Below, piece after piece: positions 8,027-16,804 of a stretch of 53,505 nucleotides of DNA (position 1 is the stretch's first letter; each line of letters begins with the position of its first letter). The DNA comes from Brumimicrobium mesophilum (GTDB lineage: Bacteria > Bacteroidota > Bacteroidia > Flavobacteriales_D > Crocinitomicaceae), in NCBI RefSeq assembly GCF_003025005.1, contig NZ_PVSS01000019.1, positions 1 through 53,505 on the forward strand, given 5' to 3'. A program made the position numbers and the translations under genes. The notes under the pieces were generated by a model. That model saw only the letters and a list, made by a program, of their open reading frames with translations, was not told the DNA's origin and did no database searches.

Positions 8027-8093
8027 GGTATGGCGGACGCTTTGCAAAGCGTCCATACCATGCTCAGGGAAATTTCATAAATGAAATTTGGGA
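8027..8093 (+). repeat. REP unit R4
   Basis: The perfect 20-nt palindrome GGACGCTTTGCAAAGCGTCC at 8035-8054 is followed by CATACCATGCTCAGGG and AAATTTCATAAATGAAATTT (8070-8089). It is closest to R2. It sits ~70 nt beyond the end of sbcC. Confidence 0.75.
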
Positions 8094-8159
8094 GGGAAGA
8101 ACCCCTTAACTCCTGTCGAATTCGTAATTACAAATTCATCGATTCGTAATTGGTTAATT

Positions 8160-11100
8160 TCATCCCGTGAAATTAACCGCACTTACTCCGTTGCTCTTCT
8201 TGTTGATCATAATCTGGGTTGGAATTCGTTCTTTTAAATTTTCTACGTGGGAAATAATTCCTATCATTTTTCCTTGAGATTGTAGGGTTTCTAAGGTGGA
8301 AATGACTGTTTCTAAAGTGTTTTTGTCTAGTGTTCCGAAGCCTTCGTCAATGAAAAGAGAATCGATTTTCACATTTTTGCTAGCTAAATCGGATAACCCG
8401 AGGGCTAAAGAAAGGCTGATGATGAATTTTTCTCCTCCGCTGGAAGTGTCGACTAATCTGGCTTGGTCGGTTTGGTAATGGTCAATTAGATGGAAGTTTA
8501 ATTCTTCTTTTGGCTTATAATCCTCTTCCATTTTTAATGAATAGCGCTTATTCAAATTATACAAATGAACATTGGCCAAATCCAATAAATGTTTGAGGGT
8601 TAAGCGCTGAACGTAGACGTTGAAAGCATCTTTGGAATTACCTATGATGGCAAATAACTCTTTCCAAATTTTACAAACATCTTCTTGGGCCTCGATTTTT
8701 TTGTAAATCTCTAAATTTCTATTTTTTATCTCCTCATCTTTCCTAAACGCCTCTTTGACCTCTCCTTTTTCAGCGGAATAATTGTTGATTTTTGTTTTTA
8801 ATTCTTCGAAAATCAACTTACTCTCCTCCTCTGTGACGTCAAAATTCTTGGATTCTTTCAGCTTATCAATGGATTTAATATTGGTTTCTTTTAAGGTTTT
8901 TAACTTAAGCAATTCGTCCTCAATACGCTTTTTATTCCCTGTATATTTTTTCTTGTCGTCTATGGTTAACAAAGCTTTTTCAATGGATTCTTTAGTTGCG
9001 AAATCACTATTTGAAATTTGTTGATCAAGTGTAGACTTTAACTCCTGAAATTCTTTTTTCAAGTTACTTTGTTCCTGAATTCTATCTTTTTTCGAGGCTT
9101 CATTTTTTAGTTTAGAGTCACGCAATTCCTGTAACTCTTTGCCACTTTTCTCAACTATTTCTGTCAATTTATTCTTTGCCAACTGTAATTCACTTCGTTT
9201 TTGATCAACCGAAATTTCCAGTGGTAAAATCGCAATTCTGTCTTTCTTAAGTTGTTCTGACTTCGTTTCGCTGTCAGTAATTGACTTTTTATATTCTTCG
9301 AGAGACTTAACAGTAGTTTCAGTTCGTTTTTCATTCTCAATTAAACTGTTTTTATAAACCCTTAAATCACTTTTTAATTTTTCTAAATTATTTTGGGTCT
9401 TGTTGAATTGAGCAATTGCTGTTTCAATCTCAAGAATAAATGAATTTGTATTTTCTATGGAAGGAATTTCATAATTGAATCGCGCTAATTTTCCTTTTAA
9501 CTCATTCTCAATATTATTACAAGTCGACAATAATTCTTCAATCGATTTTTGTTTTGATGCGATCTCTGAATTCAAATTTTTAATCTTCTCTCCAAGTGTT
9601 GCATCTTTGGTTTTTAATGCTTCGAGGGATTGATTTTGAATTTTAAAAGATTCAGACAATTGATCTTTCTTAGACTGTAATTTCTGAGCTTCAACAATCT
9701 TTTCACCGACCAATTTCAATTGCTTTTCAGATTCATTGATTTCAATGTCAATCTTCGCAGAATTGGTGATTTCTATATCAATTTCAAGATTTTTCACTTT
9801 GGATTGAATTGATTTTAAATCTTCATTGATCGTATTGATTTGCTGACTTAAATTCTCTAATCCTGTTGATACTTTAACTTCACGCTTTTCTAAATCAGAT
9901 TTCGATTCGATTAATGATATTAATTTGTCTTTCCTTTTCTGAAGTTCTAATTCAGATTGAGAAATACCTTTCGTTTCAAGCTTTTCTGCAAAAGGATGTT
10001 CCTCTGAACCACACAATCCACATGGTTGACCCTCAACTAAATTTTGACGATCTGCTTCATATTTCGCAATGCTTTTTTCTAAATCTAAAATCTTTTGTGC
10101 ATCTGCAACCAGCGATTCTTGAGTTTCAATTTGATTTTTAAGCGCTACAATCTGCTTTTTGATGTCCTCTAATTCTGCAGTGAATTTTTCCTTTTCTGTA
10201 GTTTTGACTTGGATTTCCTTTTCATCTTTCAAGTACTCCTCTGAAAAGGATTTCAATTGTTTCCATTTTGAATCGGTTTCAACCAACTTCTTCTCTTTGG
10301 CCAACAAATCGGTTAAACTTTCCTTCGCTAATCGGTCGTTGATTTCCTTAATTTCTTTTTCAATCGCTTCAATTGCCGAACTTTTAGCCGAAAGAATTTC
10401 TATATTCGAATTAAGTTCAGTCGTTGATTTTTCTACTTCGCTTATTTTCTCTTTGACAGAAGAAAAACTTTCATTCAAGTTTTCCTTGTTTCCTTTCAAA
10501 GTTGTTAATTCAGAGGTCCAATTCGAAATTTCAGTATCTACTTCCGTTAAAAACTTGTTTTTGGCTACAAATTCTTCATCAATTTTTATTTTCTCTTCTG
10601 TCGCCTTTGATTGATTAATGAATTCCGTCTTTTCATCAGCTAATAATTTGATGGCTGTTTCAACTTCCACCAACTTCTCCTTCGCTTTTTGTTGATTATC
10701 CGCTTCGTTTTGAAGCTGACCATCCAACTTTGTAATCAAATCAAATTTCGGTTGCCATTCAGTAAATTCCTTGTCCGCTTGGGCTAATTCTTTGTTTTGC
10801 TTCGTCGCTAATTCCGTTAAACACTCAATTTGAGGATTTAATAATTTCAACTGCTCATCTAAAACCTTTAATTGATTAGCTTTCTCAAGGCTAAGTTTTT
10901 CATTTCGATTCAAATTTTGGATCAAGTCTTTGAAAGGTTCGGCTTTTTCGTTTAAATCGAGTAATTCAAATTCATTTTTATGATTTTCAAATTCTGAATT
11001 CACTTTAATGGCATCTTGTTCTAATTTTTCAGATTGCAGCCTTAAATCCTTGGAATTACTATACCAATTGATGATTTCTTGAATCCCTTTCAGTTCTTTT

Positions 11101-11816
11101 TCTGTAGCTACAATAAACTCATTGAGCATCAAATTCTTCTGAGAAAGTTCTTCCTTTTTCTCTTCAGATAAAATATCATCAGCATTAATTTTCGATTGAA
11201 TCTCCCTTAATTTATTGTCTTCCTTTGATTTTCGATCTAAAATTCCTTGACCAATTTTCTTATAAATCTGCTCTCCTGTAATTTGTTCTAACAATCGCCC
11301 TTTTTCGGGTCCTTTTGCCGAAAGGAAAGATGCGAATTCTCCTTGTGCCAACATTACAGACCTCAAGAATTGATCATAATCTAATTGCGTAACACGAATT
11401 ACATCTTCTGCAACCGCTCTTTTCTGAGAAGACAAAATAGTGTCGGCAGTTAAATTCTTCAAACTCACCTCCTCTTGCGGATTCACTAATCTTTTTCCGG
11501 TTTTCGAAGCCAAACGCATTCCCCAAAAAGCTTCATAAATAATGTTCTCATTTTCGAAAGTCACACGACTAAAAGCATCGTCAGCACCATGACTCACCAC
11601 ATCCAATAATGTTCCTTTTGAGTTATTGAAACGCGGAACATTGTGGTATAGCGCGATGGTTATCGCATCCAGAATTGTGGTTTTTCCCGCCCCCGTAGAA
11701 CCTGTAATCGCATATAATCCAACATCCTGAAATAAGTCATTATCAAAATCAATAACAATTGGCGCATCAGATTTTAATGAATTTAAGTTTTGTAGTTCTA
11801 TTTTTAGAATTTTCAT
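8160..11816 (-). CDS. sbcC: SbcC, ATPase subunit of the SbcCD DNA-end nuclease
   Basis: 1,218 residues, the usual SbcC/Rad50 size. Walker A GSTGAGKTTILDAI lies near residue 40. Two long coiled-coil arms rich in E/K/L flank a zinc hook CGLCGSEEHPF (CxxC) near residue 600. The C-terminal lobe holds the ABC signature TSSGGEKFIISLSLALGL and Walker B SLFIDEGFGTLD. With SbcD it forms the Mre11-Rad50-like complex that opens hairpins and trims protein-blocked double-strand ends, a notable neighbour for the REP palindromes just downstream. It starts 6 nt after the sbcD stop, so the two are co-transcribed. Confidence 0.95.
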   Translation of the reverse strand: MKILKIELQNLNSLKSDAPIVIDFDNDLFQDVGLYAITGSTGAGKTTILDAITIALYHNVPRFNNSKGTLLDVVSHGADDAFSRVTFENENIIYEAFWGMRLASKTGKRLVNPQEEVSLKNLTADTILSSQKRAVAEDVIRVTQLDYDQFLRSVMLAQGEFASFLSAKGPEKGRLLEQITGEQIYKKIGQGILDRKSKEDNKLREIQSKINADDILSEEKKEELSQKNLMLNEFIVATEKELKGIQEIINWYSNSKDLRLQSEKLEQDAIKVNSEFENHKNEFELLDLNEKAEPFKDLIQNLNRNEKLSLEKANQLKVLDEQLKLLNPQIECLTELATKQNKELAQADKEFTEWQPKFDLITKLDGQLQNEADNQQKAKEKLVEVETAIKLLADEKTEFINQSKATEEKIKIDEEFVAKNKFLTEVDTEISNWTSELTTLKGNKENLNESFSSVKEKISEVEKSTTELNSNIEILSAKSSAIEAIEKEIKEINDRLAKESLTDLLAKEKKLVETDSKWKQLKSFSEEYLKDEKEIQVKTTEKEKFTAELEDIKKQIVALKNQIETQESLVADAQKILDLEKSIAKYEADRQNLVEGQPCGLCGSEEHPFAEKLETKGISQSELELQKRKDKLISLIESKSDLEKREVKVSTGLENLSQQINTINEDLKSIQSKVKNLEIDIEITNSAKIDIEINESEKQLKLVGEKIVEAQKLQSKKDQLSESFKIQNQSLEALKTKDATLGEKIKNLNSEIASKQKSIEELLSTCNNIENELKGKLARFNYEIPSIENTNSFILEIETAIAQFNKTQNNLEKLKSDLRVYKNSLIENEKRTETTVKSLEEYKKSITDSETKSEQLKKDRIAILPLEISVDQKRSELQLAKNKLTEIVEKSGKELQELRDSKLKNEASKKDRIQEQSNLKKEFQELKSTLDQQISNSDFATKESIEKALLTIDDKKKYTGNKKRIEDELLKLKTLKETNIKSIDKLKESKNFDVTEEESKLIFEELKTKINNYSAEKGEVKEAFRKDEEIKNRNLEIYKKIEAQEDVCKIWKELFAIIGNSKDAFNVYVQRLTLKHLLDLANVHLYNLNKRYSLKMEEDYKPKEELNFHLIDHYQTDQARLVDTSSGGEKFIISLSLALGLSDLASKNVKIDSLFIDEGFGTLDKNTLETVISTLETLQSQGKMIGIISHVENLKERIPTQIMINKKSNGVSAVNFTG

Positions 11817-11822
11817 ATCTGA

Positions 11823-13025
11823 CTATTGATTTTTAACGGAATGTAAAATCTCATTGAAGGCATCTTCTACTTCTGGTCTATCATTCAAATCAAAACCCAT
11901 TTCTTTACATTTTAACTTAAATACATCGGTTGGTAAAAGTTCTTTGATGGATTTCGTTTCTGCCAGTAATTCTTCAATTCCTTTGGTTTTCCTTTGATTT
12001 TTCAAGGTAGTTTTCAAAATATCAAAAGAATAATCTTCTGCCGCAGATTTCAATTCATCGGTGTTAATATTGTGTTCTTCATTCAGTGAAATCTCAACCC
12101 AAGGCGTCAATTCATATTCATTAGAAATCACACTTGGGAATTGCTCAATACACTCTTGAGCTGTACCTGTGAGTTTATAAAACTGTCTAAATCGAGGAAC
12201 CGGCTCAGATTCTATCTTACTCACTTCATTGTTTTCAATTGTAAGTACAATGATTTTCTTGTCGTAATTGATCTCACTAAAACTGAGAATATTTGGAGAA
12301 CCAGAATACCTCACTTTTTCGTTTCCACCAATAATTTGTGGTCGGTGCAAATGACCCAAAGCGATGTAATCGAAATACTTTGGGAAATCCTCTGCGCCGA
12401 TATGTCCTAAAGTTCCCACATATATATTTTGTTCACTTTCCGAAACGGAACCACCAATTGCAAACAAATGTCCCATTCCAATAACAGGTGCATTTGTAGA
12501 ATTGATCAACTCACATTGCGCTGCTGACTTTTCGTAGTGATTAATTAAAGCTTGTTTGTATTTATCGGTGAGTTCTTCAAAAGATTCCCCAGCGACTGCC
12601 TTCCTGATATCTCCATCCCGCAAATAAGGAACAGCCCCGACAATCACTTTTTCTTCGTTCACTGCAATTTCAAAAACTTCATCCTCGATATTTTCTGCTG
12701 CTTTCCCAACCACTTTTATGTTAAGCGCATTCAACAGTTCTTTGGGCGCATTTAAGGTCCCCGGTGAATCGTGATTTCCACCAGTGATAATAACGGATTG
12801 ACAATTCGTAGATTTCAGTTTCACTAAAAAATTATAGTACATCTCCAAACTTTGGTTCGACGGCGCGTTAGTGTCAAATACATCACCTGAAATCAGCAAA
12901 ACATCGATATTTTCATTAACGATATAATTTTCAATCCATTGAAGAAAAAGAACTTGCTCTTCAGCTTGAGATTGTTCGTGAAGTCTGTGTCCAAGATGCC
13001 AATCGGCAGTGTGAATTATTTTCAT
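11823..13025 (-). CDS. sbcD: SbcD, nuclease subunit of SbcCD
   Basis: 400 residues, a calcineurin-like metallophosphoesterase of the Mre11 family. Metal-binding motifs: HTADWHLG (5-12), SGDVFD (46-51), GGNHDS (82-87) and ALGHLHRP. It provides the 3'-5' double-strand exonuclease and single-strand endonuclease activities; SbcC supplies ATP-driven clamping. The C-terminal ~120 residues fit the SbcD capping domain. It is first in the sbcD-sbcC operon. Upstream (13026-13284) is a 260-bp gap with degenerate repeat sequence. Confidence 0.95.
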   Translation of the reverse strand: MKIIHTADWHLGHRLHEQSQAEEQVLFLQWIENYIVNENIDVLLISGDVFDTNAPSNQSLEMYYNFLVKLKSTNCQSVIITGGNHDSPGTLNAPKELLNALNIKVVGKAAENIEDEVFEIAVNEEKVIVGAVPYLRDGDIRKAVAGESFEELTDKYKQALINHYEKSAAQCELINSTNAPVIGMGHLFAIGGSVSESEQNIYVGTLGHIGAEDFPKYFDYIALGHLHRPQIIGGNEKVRYSGSPNILSFSEINYDKKIIVLTIENNEVSKIESEPVPRFRQFYKLTGTAQECIEQFPSVISNEYELTPWVEISLNEEHNINTDELKSAAEDYSFDILKTTLKNQRKTKGIEELLAETKSIKELLPTDVFKLKCKEMGFDLNDRPEVEDAFNEILHSVKNQ

Positions 13026-13137
13026 TAGGTAATTGATTTTCTGAGATGGTTAAAATTCATTTTTGAATTAATCTATAAATATAAGGATTTTGATTTGACT
13101 GAGATGTTTTGGGTTGTGATGAATTGTTGATCGGTGA

Positions 13138-13240
13138 TGGCACGCGGATAACGCGGATCTCCGAACGCAGATATTCACGGAATTTTCACATTAAAAAAAG
13201 GAATGTTTTTAAGGAAAGGACGATTTGCAAATCACCCTTA
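13138..13240. repeat. Degenerate repeats upstream of sbcD, including a REP-like palindrome
   Basis: 13139-13188 has a degenerate tandem of ACGCGGATAACGCGGATCTC type. 13218-13240 reads GGACGATTTGCAAATCACCC TTA, matching the REP core GGACGCTTTGCAAAGCGACCTTA with paired changes that keep the GATTTGCAAATC palindrome (13222-13233). Confidence 0.45.
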
Positions 13241-13284
13241 CATTATATCTTGGAATAAATGTTTTTCCTTTAAATCCATGAATG

Positions 13285-13710
13285 TCATTTCCTTTTCCAG
13301 TACTGTGTTCTAAAAAACAATCCAACATATCCACGAACAGCTAATTTATTTTCACCTTTTAACCAAAGTGTTGCGTCGTATAATTTACCATTGTTTGGAT
13401 CGAGCAAAGCATCATCCCCTTTCCATTCACCGTCGTCATCTAACTCCAATCCAGTGATGATTTCCATTCCCATCACATGTTTATCCTTTCTATAATCTGT
13501 GCAGTAATAACATTTAGCGTCTTCATAAGGTATTTCTAAATTGTGTAGTTTTATTATTTTACCATAAAACTTACCGTCCTTTTTATAGATTTTAACTTCA
13601 GATTTCAGCTGACCAGTTTCATCATTATAAGTTTCCCACACGCCTTCAATACTTTGCGAAAAACTTACAAAGCTCATTATACTCAAAAATAAAATCAAAA
13701 AATTTCTCAT
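13285..13710 (-). CDS. DUF2147 domain secreted protein (paralogue 1)
   Basis: 141 residues. A hydrophobic signal peptide (LILFLSIMSFVSFSQS) is followed by the DUF2147 pattern: IEGVWETYNDETG, KIYKKDGKFYGKIIKL, a CYYC cysteine pair, GMEIITGL and the C-terminal block KLAVRGYVG..YWKR. DUF2147 proteins are small lipocalin-like periplasmic beta barrels of unknown function. The neighbour at 14064-14486 is a paralogue of nearly the same length on the same strand. The 354 bp between them contains two direct repeats. Confidence 0.85.
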   Translation of the reverse strand: MRNFLILFLSIMSFVSFSQSIEGVWETYNDETGQLKSEVKIYKKDGKFYGKIIKLHNLEIPYEDAKCYYCTDYRKDKHVMGMEIITGLELDDDGEWKGDDALLDPNNGKLYDATLWLKGENKLAVRGYVGLFFRTQYWKRK

Positions 13711-13825
13711 ACTTTTAAAACAATATCGTATGCTCTAAAGATACGAATTTGTTAGGTTATGGAGAACAATTTCAGGAAGATTAACACTATTTAGAATAGG
13801 TTTATTTAAGCTGAATTTTTAATTT

Positions 13826-14010
13826 AAACTGGGTTGTAATTGTGGTTGGTTTTACCGCAGAGGGAAAATTGGAGGTTGCGCTAAGGACGCAGAGGACACC
13901 TGCGGTGTGGAGGACAAAGAGAAAGTGGGTGGATGAATTCCAACTGCGTTGTAATTGTGGTTGTTTTACCGCAGAGGGAAAAAAGGAGGTGGCGCAAAGG
14001 GCACGGAGGT
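13826..14010. repeat. Two ~70-bp direct repeats between the DUF2147 paralogues
   Basis: Copy 1 (13826-13895) and copy 2 (13941-14010) share GTTGTAATTGTGGTTG, TTTTACCGCAGAGGGAAAA and a GGAGGTKGCGC.AAGG segment. They resemble the ACCGCAGAGG.GCGCAAAGG dispersed repeats of Bacteroidota. The open frames across them on both strands are translated repeat, not genes. Confidence 0.7.
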
Positions 14011-14063
14011 TTATGGAGGTTTCACGGAGCGTCACGGAGGAAAAAATGTAATTAAATAAAAAA

Positions 14064-14486
14064 TTACTTTCTTTTCCAGTATTTTGTTTCGTACAGCCAA
14101 CCTAAATATCCACGGACAGCTAATTTATTATCATTTTCTAGCCAAATTGCTGCGTCATAAACTTTTCCTGTTTCTGGGTGGAGTAAACCTCCGTCTTTTT
14201 CCCATTTACCATCATTTTCATGTAGGCCGTTGATAAAAACCATTCCCATTATTGGTTGGTTCTTTTTAGCGCCAGTGCAATTGGTACATTTTGCATTAAG
14301 TTCAGCTTCTGTTGCATCGTACATTTTTACGATCTTGCCGTACAGTTTTCCGTTTTTGATGTAGACTTTCACGTCAGATTCCACCTTATTGGTTTCGTCA
14401 TTGAATGTTTGCCAAATCCCTTCTACGCTTTGTGAAAATCCAAATGAACTGATAGTGATTAATCCGATAAGTAAGATAAGCTTCAT
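14064..14486 (-). CDS. DUF2147 domain secreted protein (paralogue 2)
   Basis: 140 residues with a signal peptide (LILLIGLITISSFGFSQS) and the same domain as the 13285-13710 gene: VEGIWQTFNDETN, KVYIKNGKLYGKIVKM, a CTNC cysteine pair, GMVFINGL, KLAVRGYLG..YWKRK. The two differ at many positions, so the duplication is old. Both cysteine pairs are kept, which suggests a disulfide or metal site. It is monocistronic as far as visible; a divergent promoter region separates it from rarA. Function unknown. Confidence 0.85.
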   Translation of the reverse strand: MKLILLIGLITISSFGFSQSVEGIWQTFNDETNKVESDVKVYIKNGKLYGKIVKMYDATEAELNAKCTNCTGAKKNQPIMGMVFINGLHENDGKWEKDGGLLHPETGKVYDAAIWLENDNKLAVRGYLGWLYETKYWKRK

Positions 14487-14657
14487 GTATTTTATTTTTG
14501 TGATAAACTTACTTAAATAGGAATAGTCGACATGAAAAAAAATTATAAAATAAGCTAAAAAAGTATCAAACTAAAAATTATGACTAAAGTCTAAACATGA
14601 AAGAATTCAAATTGAAATACCAAAGCAAAATAGCCTGAGATAATCAACCTAAATGCC

Positions 14658-14665
14658 TATTTTTG
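14658..14665 (+). promoter_or_regulatory. Bacteroidota -7 box of rarA
   Basis: TATTTTTG matches TAnnTTTG and ends 16 nt before the rarA ATG. No clear TTTG -33 box is seen at the usual distance. Confidence 0.5.
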
Positions 14666-14681
14666 TATAAAAACTCAAGAT

Positions 14682-15965
14682 ATGTTACACGCTCCATCAA
14701 CTCCTTTAGCTGAAAGAATGCGTCCAAAAAATTTGGATGAATATGTTGGTCAGGAACATTTATTAAAAAAAGGAGCTAGTTTAAGAAAATCCTTGGATGC
14801 TGGAGTTTTGCCTTCTCTAATTTTATGGGGACCTCCAGGTGTTGGAAAAACTACTTTGGCGACTTTGTTGGCGACTCAATTGAAACGTCCTTTCTATACT
14901 TTATCGGCAATTTCTTCTGGTGTAAAGGATGTTCGAGAAGTGATAAAAAAAGCTGAAAATCAAGGAATGTTTGACCGAGCTGGTTCAATTTTATTCATAG
15001 ATGAGATTCATCGTTTTTCGAAAGCGCAACAAGATTCACTTTTGGGAGCGGTAGAAAAAGGTGTGGTAACTTTAATAGGTGCAACAACTGAAAATCCGTC
15101 TTTTGAGGTGATTTCGGCTTTACTTTCTCGTTGTCAAGTTTACACTTTGGAATCTTTGGAAAAGGATAAATTGGAAAGTTTATTGCACAATGCCATAAAG
15201 CGAGATGAATATTTGTCTCAATTGAAAATCAATTTAAAGGAAACCAATGCATTGATAAGAATTTCAGGAGGTGATGCTAGAAAGCTTCTAACTTTACTTG
15301 AAATTGTTGTGAGCACTTTTTCTCAAAAAGCAACAATCGAAATCACCGATGATGAAGTTTTCTCAATTGCACAGCAGAACATTGCGCGTTACGACAAGGA
15401 TGGAGAACAACATTATGACATCATTTCGGCGTTTATAAAATCGATTCGTGGAAGTGACCCAAATGCAGCTGTTTATTGGTTAGCAAGAATGATTGAAGGT
15501 GGTGAAGACGCTAAATTTATTGCGAGAAGGTTAATTATTTCTGCGAGTGAAGACATTGGTTTAGCGAATCCTACGGCATTAATCATGGCCAACAATACTT
15601 TTCAGGCCATCAACACAATTGGATTCCCCGAGGCGAGGATTATTTTGGCGCAATGTACTATTTACTTAGCGACTTCTCCAAAAGGAAATGGTGCTTACAT
15701 GGCGATAAATCATGCCCAGGAATTAGTGAAATCTACCGGAAACCTTCCTGTTCCATTGGCTTTAAGAAATGCCCCTACTAAATTAATGAAAGAGTTAGAT
15801 TACGGTAAAGGATACAAATACTCGCATGACCATCCTGGAAATTTTGTTGTTCAAGAATTTATGCCCGATGATTTAAAAGGAGCTTCATTTTTCAAAGCGG
15901 GAAGTTCGAAAAGAGAACAAGATATTGAAGAAGGAATCAAGAGAATGTGGGAAGGCAAGTATTGA
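14682..15965 (+). CDS. rarA: RarA/MgsA replication-associated recombination ATPase
   Basis: 427 residues, a clamp-loader-like AAA+ ATPase. It begins with PLAERMRPKNLDEYVGQEHLL, has Walker A GPPGVGKTT (50-58), Walker B SILFIDEIHRFSKAQQD (~102-118), sensor 1 GATTENPSFE and the C-terminal MgsA domain (ISAFIKSIRGSDPNAAVYWL). It forms tetramers that act at stalled replication forks with single-strand binding protein and RecA. It is transcribed alone, with a -7 box just upstream. Length and motifs are complete. Confidence 0.95.
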   Translation: MLHAPSTPLAERMRPKNLDEYVGQEHLLKKGASLRKSLDAGVLPSLILWGPPGVGKTTLATLLATQLKRPFYTLSAISSGVKDVREVIKKAENQGMFDRAGSILFIDEIHRFSKAQQDSLLGAVEKGVVTLIGATTENPSFEVISALLSRCQVYTLESLEKDKLESLLHNAIKRDEYLSQLKINLKETNALIRISGGDARKLLTLLEIVVSTFSQKATIEITDDEVFSIAQQNIARYDKDGEQHYDIISAFIKSIRGSDPNAAVYWLARMIEGGEDAKFIARRLIISASEDIGLANPTALIMANNTFQAINTIGFPEARIILAQCTIYLATSPKGNGAYMAINHAQELVKSTGNLPVPLALRNAPTKLMKELDYGKGYKYSHDHPGNFVVQEFMPDDLKGASFFKAGSSKREQDIEEGIKRMWEGKY

Positions 15966-16111
15966 TTTATAATTATTAATGGTTAATGGCTAATGTTTAA
16001 CGCGATAGGGGTTTTGTAATGATTAAGGTTTAATTATCTTGTTCCACAACGTTGTTGATGTAGTTGAATATCCTATTCTGTGAAAATTCCTAATTTGTAA
16101 TTCGTAATTAT

Positions 16112-16519
16112 CTAATGTAAACTTTCTAAAATCAATTGATTAGGACCTTCAGGATGAATAACATTGAGTATCAATCTATCATTTGTTAATTCCTCGATAA
16201 GAAAAATATCTGTTCCACGACTAAATAAAAAACGTTCCTCAAATCTGTAATCTATAAATTTTAAAGTATCGCCTGAAATTGAATATAATCTCTCATGCAT
16301 AGGAACAACAACCTGACCTTGCGAATCAACATTGAACACTTGATTATCGCTAGAGAATTTTAATCCCGATTGAAATCGATCAAAAGGCATTTCTGATTCA
16401 ACTAAAATCCAATTGCCATCATCTAAAATATCTTCTCTATCTCTTTCAACAAAGGAACCTGCTTGCTCACTGCATGAAAGGAACAATAACCCTGAAAACA
16501 TTAACAATAAAAATCTCAT
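16112..16519 (-). CDS. Small lipoprotein of unknown function
   Basis: 135 residues. The N-terminus RFLLLMFSGLLFLSC is a lipoprotein signal with a lipobox ending at Cys16, so the mature protein starts CSEQAGSF and is membrane anchored. The rest (WILVESEMPFDRFQSGLKFS, then YSISGDTLKFIDYRFEERFL) reads as a small all-beta, lipocalin-like domain of the kind often found in Bacteroidota lipoproteins. I do not recognise a specific family. It is transcribed alone; neighbours give no functional clue. Confidence 0.7.
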   Translation of the reverse strand: MRFLLLMFSGLLFLSCSEQAGSFVERDREDILDDGNWILVESEMPFDRFQSGLKFSSDNQVFNVDSQGQVVVPMHERLYSISGDTLKFIDYRFEERFLFSRGTDIFLIEELTNDRLILNVIHPEGPNQLILESLH

Positions 16520-16761
16520 TCTAAAACTTATTAAATCAGTAATTTCAACAACACGCTAAGATATACAATGCAGACGAATAAAAAATGAATACTTAGTTAA
16601 ACGGATGTTAATTGATTAAAGTGATTTAACTTTTGATTGATGTGGTGTAAAACATTGTTAGAGCAAAGCTTCAACAAACCATAGAAAAAACAAAAAAATC
16701 AACCAACAACTCATTTATAAACTAAATATCAAGAGCAAATTTAGTTTTTCCATTTTCATCT

Positions 16762-16790
16762 TTTGCTCTAAAATTTTTGTTGTAATTTTG
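16762..16790 (+). promoter_or_regulatory. Promoter of the SM-20 dioxygenase gene
   Basis: TTTG at 16762-16765 and TAATTTTG at 16783-16790, 17 nt apart, fit the Bacteroidota -33/-7 consensus. The ATG is 15 nt further, giving a very short leader. Confidence 0.65.
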
Positions 16791-16804
16791 CGGCTGTAAA
16801 ATCA

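Larger units (their letters stand above)
6870..8100. mobile_element. RAYT transposase module flanked by paired REP elements
   Basis: A Y1-type transposase gene (7211-7723, minus) is bracketed by two REP units on its left (R1 6921-6982, R2 7112-7173) and two on its right (R3 7855-7915, R4 8027-8093). All four are in the same orientation. R1 and R3 are nearly identical to each other, including the following AGGGGAAAAGATGG tail, and R2 resembles R4. The whole looks like a duplicated R-R unit either side of the transposase. Spacings R1-R2 and R3-R4 are both about 180 bp. The remaining intergenic DNA (6743-7210 and 7724-8159) holds degenerate GGACGCTTTGC fragments and no gene. Confidence 0.7.

Noticed and set aside
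7689-8109. Plus-strand frames of 68-74 residues across the REP arrays
   Set aside because: They are translations of palindromic repeat DNA (repeated ALCFL/KGDL-like strings) with no protein-like features.
13842-14051. 69-residue plus-strand ORF
   Set aside because: It spans the two direct repeats and is internally repetitive (FTAEGK..VA.R twice) only because of them.
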